Below, one piece after another: positions 9,845 through 21,800 of a DNA stretch of 64,000 nt. The notes beneath the pieces were generated by a model. It had not been told where the DNA came from, ran no database searches, and was given only the letters and a program-made list of their open reading frames with translations. Position numbers and translations under genes: made by a program. Source of the stretch: Flagellimonas beolgyonensis (lineage in GTDB: Bacteria > Bacteroidota > Bacteroidia > Flavobacteriales > Flavobacteriaceae); assembly GCF_003992615.1 (NCBI RefSeq), contig NZ_RZMY01000017.1:124596-188595 (forward strand), in the 5' to 3' direction. How positions within the stretch are numbered: the first letter of the stretch is position 1; each line of letters starts with the position of its first letter.

Positions 9845-12800
9845 ATGAAACAATCACTACTCAAATGGTGTATGGTCACCTGTTTTCTTATGCTATCCCA
9901 TTTTGGGATGGCACAGGTGAAGAATAACTTTGATGTCCGATATGTAAATCGACTCAAGGGTGATCTTACATTTATAGCCAACAATATTGTAAACAGGGAT
10001 TCTGGTTCCACAGACCCGGAAGACCCCTATAATTTAACCGGAAGCAGCTCGGAATACAACGACCGGCTGAACATGCAGTACATCGACATAGATGGGGACC
10101 CCAGCACTTTCAGTTCAAGTAGTGCTACCCTTGCTGTTCCAGACCCAAGTTGTTCCTTGATCCGTTATGCGGGCCTGTATTGGTCTGCGGTATATCGAGA
10201 CAGTAACCGAAGTGATTTCAACCAAGTTAAGTTCAGGGTCCCGGGCGGTTCCTATGTTGATTTGACCGCGGATGAAATCCTGTTTGATGGATACAATGAT
10301 GTAGACTTCGGAAACTATAGCCCTTACGCTTGTTACAAGGATGTTACATCCATTGTTTCGGCTTTGGCCAATCCTGATGGGGAGTACACGGTTGCCAATG
10401 TTCGAGCCAGTTCCGGAAGCGGAATTACTGGTGGTATTTCTGGCGGTTGGACCTTGGTTGTGGTTTATGAAAATCCAACATTGCCCGGTAAATACATAAC
10501 CACTTTTGATGGTTATGCAGGCATCAAATCTGGTGAAACGGTAGATATTCCTTTTAGCGGATTCACCACACTTCCTGCTCCGTTTCCTGTAAATGCCAAG
10601 TTGGGTGTTGCAGCTTTGGAGGGGGATAATAGAATTTCAGGCGATCAACTGTCACTTCGTGCAGACAGCAATGCCACCTTTACAACGTTGTCCAACACGG
10701 CCAACCCTTCCACCAACTTCTTCAACAGTAATATTACCAACGAAGGGGCAATTGTTACCACAAGAAACCCAAATAGTGTCAATACCCTGGGATGGGATGT
10801 GGACTTGTTTACCATTCCCAACCCCAACCAATCCATAATTCCCAATGATGAAACGGGTGCCACATTACGGGCATCTTCGACTCAGGATAAATACGATATT
10901 TTCTTCACTTCCTTGGACGTCGAAATCATTGAACCGCTGATGAACCTCGCCAAAACTGTCGAGGATATCGGTGGTAATGACATTACGGGTCAGGGTGTAC
11001 ATCTTGGTCAATTTCTGGATTATGTACTCACTTTCGAAAATGTGGGTAACGACGATGCGGTAAACTACACCATCAGGGACGTACTTCCCATAAATGTGAC
11101 CTTGGACGAATCCAGTATTTCGATGCCAGCTGGTGTTACCTATGTATACGATCAAGCAACCCGAACAATTACCTTTACGATTCCGGATAGCATTGTTGAG
11201 GAAAACGACCCCGCTGCTACCATCCGTATGCGTGTACAAGTAGCCGAGAACTGTTTCGACTTTGTCGATGCCTGTACCGATATTATTCAAAACTTAGCGT
11301 ATTCTACCTATTCCGGGGCCATAAATACGGCTCAGATTACCGATGATCCCAGTGTCTCCGATTTTGACGGCTGTGGATTTGGAACACCTGGGGCCACCAA
11401 CTTTTTGTTGGACGACCTCAGCGCCTGTAATTTCAGCAGAACGGTTCAGCTTTGCGGTGAAAATGTATTATTGGATGCCGGTGACAACTTTGACAACTAT
11501 ATCTGGTACCGTGATGAAAACGGTAACGGACAGATTGACGTTGGAGTTGATACGGTAATCACGGATGCCGATACAGACAACGACCCTAGCACCATTTTGG
11601 TTTCCGAAGTGGGCACCTACCTTGTTGACAAGCAAGTGGCCGACCCATGTAAAGATTTTATGGAAATCATTATTGTAGAATTGTTTGGTTCTGTTCAATC
11701 GAACCCGATTACAGCATTGATCAACGATACGTCCAACACCATTGATGGTGACATTATTGTATGCCCAAACGATGGTAGTGAAACTCCCGAGATCTTTTTG
11801 TGCGGACTTAACGATACCGAATTGGTACAAGTGAACATTCCCGATGCCTTAAGTATTGAGTGGCAACAATTGGACGAAGGAAGTTGTACCGCCGCAACAG
11901 ACGGATGTGCCAACACTTCACCAACATGTACTTGGAATACCGTGGACACCGGGAACGATTTCTTGGCCTCCAATTCAGGACAATATCGTTTGGTGATCAA
12001 CTATCAAAACGGATGTTTCAGCAGGTTCTACTTCAACATTTATAAAAACCCGCTTGATCCCCAATATACTTCCAGCGACATTATTTGTAATACTCCTGGA
12101 AACATTACCGTGACCAATGTGCCGTTAACCTACGAATTCCAATTGGTAGACCAATCCAATGGCAACGTATTGGTTCCTTATGGTCCAAGCCCAAGTTTCG
12201 ACATCGCCAACAATGGTGCATATAGGGTTGAAATGAGACAACAAGGCGTAACCGACGGTTGTGTATTTGTTTTGGACAACATTGGTATTTTGGAAAGGGA
12301 TTTCCAAGTGCAAGTAACCTCCAGGGACACCGATTGTAACGGATTGGGAGAAATTTCCATTTCCGCGCTTAACGTAGAAGCCCAATACTACTATGAGGTC
12401 TCACAAGGTGGCACCGTGGTAGATACATACGGGCCATCAACCGACAACAATTATACTTTTGAAAACTTGAGCGATGGTGTTTATGACATTGCCGTATCTA
12501 CAGATGATGGCTGTGCCTACACCCAACAAGTAACCATAAATGACCTTTCCGATTTAGAGTTAACTGCACGTATTTCACAACACATTACTTGTAAGGAAGG
12601 TAATATTTTGATGGAGTCCACAGGAGGCAAAACACCTCACGTATATGCCATTTGGTCTTATGTCGATGAAGGGGGCAACACGGTTATTTCTTATCCTTCC
12701 GTTAATGATATTCCTGCTTCCGCTTATCAAACCAGTCAGATATTTGACATCTACGACCCGGGACAATACACCTTTGTAGTAGTAGATCGAAACAACTGCC

Positions 12801-15800
12801 ACGACATTTCAAACACTGTAACCATCGAGTTCAGGCCAGCGGCTGATTTTAATGCAACTTCGGTCATTGACGTCTTGTGTTTTGGGGATGCAACAGGTAC
12901 CATTATGTTTAACCTTGTAAACAGCAATGGGTATCAATTGACGTATTACCTATTTGATGCTACAGGGTTTGACGAGGACAATTACAATTATGCCGATGCC
13001 TTGGCCACCAACGCTTCCGGAAATTTCCCCGGTTTGGCAAGTGGGGATTATGTGGTTGCTATCAACCAAAGAAAAGGTAGTGCGTCCTGTGATTATTTTG
13101 AATACCACACCATCTCCGCCCCGACCAATGCGTTGGCAGGCGATGCTGTTCTGGTTCAAGACTATACCTGTTTGCAAGATGGTATTATTGAAGCGCAGAA
13201 CGTAACGGGTGGAACCGCTCCTTATGAATACAGTATTGACGGGGTAACCTTTGGTGCCTCACCTACGTTCCCCAATTTAACCGATGGAACATACTCCATT
13301 ACCATTAGGGACGCCAACGGATGTACGTTTGTTACCAATTCGGTGACGATTGATCCGTTAGATCCTCCAACAGATATCGCATTCACTGCTACAAACCCGC
13401 TTTGTCCAACATTTGTTTCCGATGTTACCTTGGCCGTAACCGGTGGCACGCCAAGTTTGGTGTATGAATTGATCGCCCCGGCTGCTAGTGCAGTGAACAA
13501 TGGCAACAATGCTACATTTACCGGATTGACTCCCGGCACTTATATGTTCCGAGTAACAGATGCCAACGGGTGTTTCTATGACGAATCGTTCACCATCGCT
13601 CCAGTAACCGAAATTTCTGTCGTTGGACAATTGATAAGTGATATTACTTGTTTTGGAGCTAGTGATGGTGAAATTCAATACACTGTTTCCAATTTCAATA
13701 CAGATTATGATTATTCGGTTACCGGACCCGCCAGTTTCTCTGGAAGTGCCCAAACCAACAGCACTATTTCGTTGACTGGTTTGGCCGAAGGAACCTATAC
13801 TATTACCGTTACCGATAACTTTACCAATTGTACCGATACTGCCGATGTGACCATCAATGCGCCTCCGGCAGCTATTACAACAACAGTGACGGTAGCACAA
13901 CCAACGTGTATTGCTGTAGGTTCTGCCAACATTACCGCTAGTGGGGGTTGGGGAAGTTATACGTATGAAATTACAGCCGGACCTGCCGGTTATGTGCTTC
14001 CGGCACCACAATCCAATGGATTGTTTGGCAACTTGACCCTTGGTGGCACCTATACCTATACGGTGACCGATGCCAATGGTTGCGTGTTCACGGACACCTT
14101 CGATATTTTTGAAGCGATTGCTCCCATTTTGAGCATTGTTCCAAACGATATTTGTTATGATGATGCCGTGGGATTGACCCTGACCGCCAATGTTACTTCT
14201 GGTGGTGATGGCAACTTTGAATACAGCTTAAATGGAGGTCCATTTGTGGCCAGTAATGTGTTTACAGGTTTGGGCCCTGGCGACTATACCATTCAGGTAA
14301 GGGATGGCAACGATTGTTTTGCTTCTGCATCCATTACCGTTGATCCCGAATTAAGCGTGGTAGCTTCTGCACCAAACATTACGGCCTGTACAACCGATAC
14401 CGATGTAACCATTACTGCTGCTGGTGGCGATGGAAACTATGTGTATGCCGTGGTTGCTGATGGAGTGGCCCCTACATCTGGTGACTTTGCCACTACAAAT
14501 CCTGTAACGGTTACCGGTGCAGGTGATTACGATGTTTACGTAAGGGACAACAATGGCGCAGCTGGATATTGTGAGGCCATGTATAACCTTACAATTGTTC
14601 AGGATCCCCCATTGGCCATAACACCTACTGTTACTAATGTAAGCTGCAATGGCGGTTCCGATGGTAGCATTGTTTTGGCCGCTTCCGGAGGTGAAGCGCC
14701 CTACATGTACAGCATTGACAATGGGGTTACCTTTCAGGTTTCCAACACGTTTGTGAATCTTGTTGCGGGCACTTATGATGTGGCAATCAGAGATGCAAAC
14801 AACTGTGTCGAAACCGTTCAAGTGACCATAACCGAGCCTGATCCAATCGTAGCTGAGGCCCTGATTACCCAAGACTATACCTGTCTTCAGTTAGGTCAAA
14901 TTACTGTCGGTAGTGTAACTCCTACTTCCGGAGGTTCTGGTTCTTATCAATACAGCATTAACGGTGGCGCATGGACTGCTGCCACAACGGGCGGCACTAT
15001 CTTTACAGGATTGATGGATGGTACGTATTCCATCCGTGTACGGGATGCCAATCAAATCGATTGTTTCATCACTTTGCCAGATGTTATCATTCCTCCGCTA
15101 CCTGTAGAACCCACCCTCACCACTGCTGTGGTCTATAATTGTGATGGGACCGGTGAAATTACTGTACTTCCTTCTGACCCTTCCTACACCTATAGTTTGA
15201 ATGGAGGCGTTCCGCAAGCCAGCAATGTATTTAGCAATGTGGCGCCCGGAACCCATACCATCGAGGTTGATTACGGAAGTGGATGTACCACACAAACAGC
15301 GGTTACCATTGATAGCGGTTATGCGTTTGATGGAGTGGTTACAGCATTTTCCAACCTGACCTGTAACAGTGCTGCAGATGGTTCCATTACCTTCGAAGTG
15401 GAAAATTTTGAGCCAGGAACCGGATTTACCTATCAAGTGGATGGTGGAGCTGTTTCGCCAGCCCAATTCGCCAGCCCGATCACAGTAAATGGATTGGCTG
15501 CGGGCAACCACACCATTACCATTGTTGACTTGAGGGATCCTGCGTGTTCCGTAATACTCAATCAAACATTGACAGAGCCTAGCCCTGTAGATGTTACAGC
15601 CTCCATCACCACCATTTTGACCTGTACCAATGGAGGTGCCACCATTACTGCTGCGGCAACTGGTGGAACTCCAACCTATCAATATCAATTGGAAGATGGC
15701 GTAGGCGGAATTTTGGTTGCCTACCAATCTTCGAACATATTTACGGGATTGGCCGCAGGGGATTATGTGGTAAGGGCAAGAGATCTTAATCTTTGTGAAG

Positions 15801-18800
15801 ATTTTACAACAGTATTGACTGTTGATCCTCCTGCCAACATTGTATTCACTTCTACGCCAACGGCCTGTTATAGTGGTAACAATGACGGTTCCATTCAAGT
15901 GGACGTGACCAGTGGAAATGGCAATTATCAGTTCAGTTTGAACGGAGGTGCTTGGATGACTCCAACCCCTTCAACAGCAACCACATATACGTTCAACAAC
16001 CTTACTTCAGGTACCTATACCATCGATGTTCGAGACGAATTTGGTTGTACTGGTGTACAACAGTCCGTGACCATTGCTCCACAATTGACGGCATCTGCGT
16101 TCCTTAATAATGATTTGACCTGTTTGGCTGATGCTACCATCACCATTACCGCATCTGGCGGTTCAGGTTCGTATACATACGAGTGGTCCAACGATGGGGG
16201 TGTAACCTACAACTCAACCGGCTTTACCGGCAATGTGTTCAACACCAATACAGATGGAACCTATATGTTCCGTGTAACCGATACAACTGCTCCTGTGGCC
16301 TGTTCGGTAACCACCAACAGCCTCGTGATTACACCTGCTACCACACCAGTGATCAGCAGCGTTACTCCAACGGACATACTTTGTAACGGTGAAAGCACTG
16401 GCGCATTGAATGTGGTGATCGACACTTCTGTCGGTGTGCCTCCATATACCATCAATGTGGTGGAAACCAGTGGTCCAACCAATTATGGTTCACAAACCAC
16501 AGGATTGCCCGCGGGCAGCTATGAGGTTACTGTAACCGATTCCAAAGGATGTACCTCAGCTCCGTTCCCGGTTGTAATATCAGAACCGTCGCCTATTACC
16601 TATACAACTACCGATGTTCCAATAACTTGTGATGCTGGAACCGGTGTTACCAACCCTGGCTCCATCACCATTTCTGGAGTAACCGGTGGTACAGCAGAGT
16701 ACACCTATGTTTTGACGGCAAACAACGGTATTGCTCCACAAACCTATACTACTACTTCAGGTGCACGGGATCATACCTTTACCGTATTGGAGTTCGGTAT
16801 CTATCAAATTGATGTGATCGATGCCAATGGCTGTGCTTCGTATACCACAGAGATCATTGCTTCTCCGCCAGACGATTTGGATATTGACATAAGCACCGCC
16901 ACTGTGGATTGTACCGCTGGTGGTACTGCCATTGTTACAGTAAGCTCTACCGTAGGTAGTGGCAACTATGAATTTGCCATTTTGGAATCCTATACCGCAC
17001 CTTATTCCAGCAGCTACCAAGCTCCTGATGTGTTGGGTGGGGATACCGCAACCTTTACTGGGCTTACCCCAGGTATTACCTACACTTTTGTGGTGTTCGA
17101 CCTGACTACAAATTGCTACTATTTTGAAGAAGCGGCAGCACCGATAAACACGCCATCTGCAATGACGGCAACTTTGGATGCTGTGAACAACGTTAGCTGT
17201 ACAGGCTCAGCAGATGGAAATATTTCGTTCACCTTTACAGGATTCAATGCGGGAGCTACCGATGTGCAGTACGAAATCTTCAACAGACAATCCAACATAT
17301 CCACTGGGTTTAGCGGAATCGCAAATGTGAACCTACCTACCTCGGTAACTGTAAACAACTTTGCAACACTCCCTCCGGGTGAATACTATTTGTTGTTGAC
17401 CGAGATTGGAGGACCAAACAACGGCTGTTCCGTGAATGGTGGAGAATTCTCCATTCGCGAATCTGTGAACGCCTTGGATTTGGATGTGGCGAGCCCACAA
17501 AACGACAACTGTAATCCTAATGCAGGTGTAATCACGGCTGCAGGAAGGTACGGAACCGCTCCATATACCTATCAATACCTATTGAGCACAGATCCCGCTC
17601 CAACTGCCGCATCGGCTGGATGGACAAGTGCGACTTTTGCCAATGTAGAGGCTGGGGATTACATGGTATATGTAATGGATGCCTATGGATGTATTTTCCA
17701 AAGACCAATTACTGTTGATGAAGATCCAAGTCCGGAAATTTCTATAGCCATTGTGGATGAATGTGTAAACGAGGGAACCTTCCAAATCTTGGTTACCCTG
17801 GACAATCCTGCATTGGCCATGTCGCCATTCCAAATCAGTGTCAACGGCTCTGCATTCCAAAACTTCACCTTTGATGGCAGCAACCAGTATACCATTTCTG
17901 GATTAAGCTCAGGAGTCGGACAAACCGTTGCCGTTAGGGATTTGAATGGTTGTATCGATACCCAAACCATTGATATTTATCCTCCATTGGAGTTCATCGC
18001 CACACAAACAGTGGCCTTGGATTGTGAGCCTGGTGCTGCAGCCAATGCCGAGATTGAAATTGAAGTAATCTCCGGTTCCGGTAATTATGAATTTATCATC
18101 GATGGTCCTGGCGCCAATGATCAAACTAGAACGGTATTGCCATCCAACCCATTTACCTGGACGGGCGCTGCTGCTGCTGGCAGTTACAGCGTTACTGTAT
18201 TTGATATGGGAACCACGCCTCCCAACTGTTTCGAGACCATCACCATTGATGTGCCCGATGCGCCACTGCCTTCGTTTACCGAAACCCATTTGGATGTTAC
18301 TTGTTTTGGTGGCAGTGATGGTAGCATTACTTTGCACGAAGTGGACAATGGTATTGCTCCATTGACCTATACCCTTACCCCAATGCCGGCAGGTGCTGTA
18401 TTGAACGGCACCACTTTTGAAAACCTACCTGCAGGAACCTATAGCGTTCGCGGTGTGGGCACCAATAGCTGCTTCGTGGATATCTTTGATATTGTTATCG
18501 CCGAACCCGCAGCCGTTGTTGTTCCTGCACCAACCGTGGTAGAATTCGGTTGTTCTGTTGGAAACAATACCGATAATGCGAGTATAACCGTAGACGCAGC
18601 ATCCATTACCGGTGGTAGTGGAAACTACGTAATCTATGAGTTCATCAACGATCAAGGTACCGTTGCCACAGGGGACGATGTTGTGGTTCAATCTGGATCC
18701 AACAATACCTATCTTGAAACCGACATCAATGGCGGAAGCTATATAATCAATGTATACGACAGTAATGGTTGTTTGGGATCAACTACAGCCGTTATTTCCC

Positions 18801-21800
18801 CATTTGATAGCTTGGATTCAGCAACCGTTGCGGTCGATGCCGTGGCTACTTGTACCACTGGTGAAGATATCACAATCACGGCCATAGGATCAATTACAAC
18901 ATCTGTTACCGACCCAGCCAACTATGAGTTCAGGGAATTGCCATCTGGTACCTTCCAGGCTTCTGGTAGCTTCACCGGATTGGGAGTGGGCATACATTTC
19001 TTCGAAGTTAGAAATACTATCACGGGCTGTGTGATTACGGTTTCCCATGAGGTGGCCGACCCACAGGTATTGGATCTATTGGTGGTCAGTACCACCGATA
19101 TAACCTGTTATGGTGATACCAATGGTGCCGTGGAATTGAACTTGGTAGATGCTACAAGCGTTACCTACCCAAGTGCAATCAGCTATACCCTATACTATGA
19201 TATTAACAATACACCCGGCAACCTAGCTGATGATGTGTTGACCACAGGTTCTGATACCGATGGAAGCTTTACCATCACAGGTCTGGCGGCCGGAAGCTAC
19301 AATATTGAAGTTGTCGACACCAACCCTCCAGGGTCTGACTGTCTGTACAGCACTTCATTTAACATTGCCGGACCAAGTGCCCCTATTGTTGGTGCTACAG
19401 TGGTAACCGACATCACGTGTATCGGAAATGATGGAGTGATCCAAATTACCAATGTAACTGGTGGATGGGGAGGTTATTCCTACTATGTGGGCACCTCGGC
19501 TCCAACTGGACCCGGTGATTATGTGGCCAGTCCAACTTTTAGTGGACTTTCTGTTGGCACCTATGAAGCATGGGTAATTGATGCCAGTGGTTGTGAGCAA
19601 TTGGTGGATACCGTGGTTCTTGCCGATCCGCTTCCAATTACCGCTACCCTTCAGATCAATCAGGAAAACTGTACCGATCTACAGGGTGAAATTGAAGTGG
19701 TTGGAACGACTGGTGGTCAAGGTAGCAACTATACGTATCAATTGATCCGAAACGGTTCCAATGTTGGTTCGCCACAGACCAGTCCGATATTCTCTGGATT
19801 GGGTGCCGGTTCCTATGAAGTATTGATTGCAGACCAATGGTCTTGTACAACCACAATTGGCCCAGTTGTATTGACCAATGCCATGACGGCCAATACCACT
19901 GTGGTGAAACCCATCGATTGTAACGTGGATCCAGGTGGACAAATTACCGTGAATGTTACGGGTGGTTCATCCAACTTGACCTTTGATGTGGTCTATCCTG
20001 ATGGAATTACCACGGCTAGCAACGGTACCGGTGTGTTTACTGGACTGACTCAGCCCGGTGTGTATACGTTCACTGTAACAGATAATGATACCGCTACACC
20101 TTGTACTTATGTGGTAACACAAGAATTGGACGACAAGGTTGATCCGGTGATCGACGATGTTATCGTACAAGATGTTAGCTGTAATGGTGGTTCCGATGGT
20201 AGTTTGACCGTGGTTTTGGATCCTGCAACAAATGTAGACCCATTGTACACCTACGAATTGTATCAAATGTCCGATTTGGTGAATCCGTACCGATTCGCAC
20301 AATCAAGTCCTGTGTTCGATAATTTACCTGCCGGTGATTACCGTGTAAGGGTGATTTCATCCAGAGCTTGTGAGGATACTTTTGATGCAACCGTGAACGA
20401 ACCTACGCCGTTGACCGCAACAGCTGTGTCCACTGATTTCTCTTGTAGCCCTAGCAATTCAATTGTGGAGGCCGTTGTAACGGTTACCCCAGCAGGAGGT
20501 ACTGCTCCTTATCTGTATAGCTTCAATGGTAATGGATTCACTTCCAGTACTACCTTCAATGTGGTGGACAATGGTACTGTTCAGACCATCAACTACATCG
20601 TAAGGGATGCCAACGGATGTGAATTCCCAGGTAGTATTGATGTTCAACCATTGAACACGTTCACCTTGGCGGTTGCACAAGATGTTGCCATCACCTGTGT
20701 TAATCCAGAAACGGTAACATTGACGGTAACCGAAACCTTTGGCGGTGACACCTATACTTTTGAATTGTTGCCTACTGGAAACACCCAAGGCACCATGACA
20801 GGTTCTACAGCGACTACCGCAACGTTCGACTTGACTGCTCCTGGCACGTATACCTTCAGGGCAACCAATACTACTACAGGGTGTTTTGTAGAAGCTACAC
20901 ATACGATTGCACCATACGATACCATAGATGTAGTGGCCACTGCCATTGATCCTGCGGTATGTTTTGACGATGCTGGTTCTTTGGAAATCAATGTAACGGG
21001 TTACACCGGTGCATACGATTACGAAGTGTTCCGAACCGATGGTACATCCATATTAACAGGTAGTGGAAATACAAGCACGAATCCATTTATGATACCTGAT
21101 CCATCGTCCTTGCTAGTTGGTGGTAATTACTTTGTTCGTGTAACCGAAACAGGAAGTCCGTTCTGTATTGAGGATTCTAATACCATAACCATTATTTCCC
21201 CAAGCAGTCCATTGGCGGTGACACCACAACAGGTGGCCGATGTTACCTGTACCAATGACCAAGGTGAGATATTGGTAGCACCAACTGGTGGATATGCACC
21301 TTACGATATGGTGTTGACCAACACTACAACCGGCCAAGTTTACACCATGAATGATGTAACTAGTTATGTCTTCACAGGTCTGTCTGCAGGTTCATACGAA
21401 GTACGGGTGACCGATGACCAAGGATGCGAAATTGTGGACAATTCAGTGACCCTGGTTGAGCCATTGCCAATTACCGCTCAAATTGACGCCGCTCCAATAG
21501 ATTTGGATTGTTATGGTGACAACAGTGCATCGGTATGGGCCTACAATGTGTCTGGTGGTGAAGGCGTTTATCAATACCAATTGAATTATTACGACGCAAC
21601 CGGAACCAACATTGTGTTCACTTCTGGTGAGCAAGGGAATCCAACCTTCACTGGATTGGGAGCTGGAATTTACAGTATCACCGTTTCCGATGGATGGAAC
21701 TGTGGCATGGAAACACCACAAGTGACCATCAACGAACCAACAGAAGTAACGTCATCATTGGTACAAGTAAGCGAGCTTACCTGTAATGACATGGCCGAGA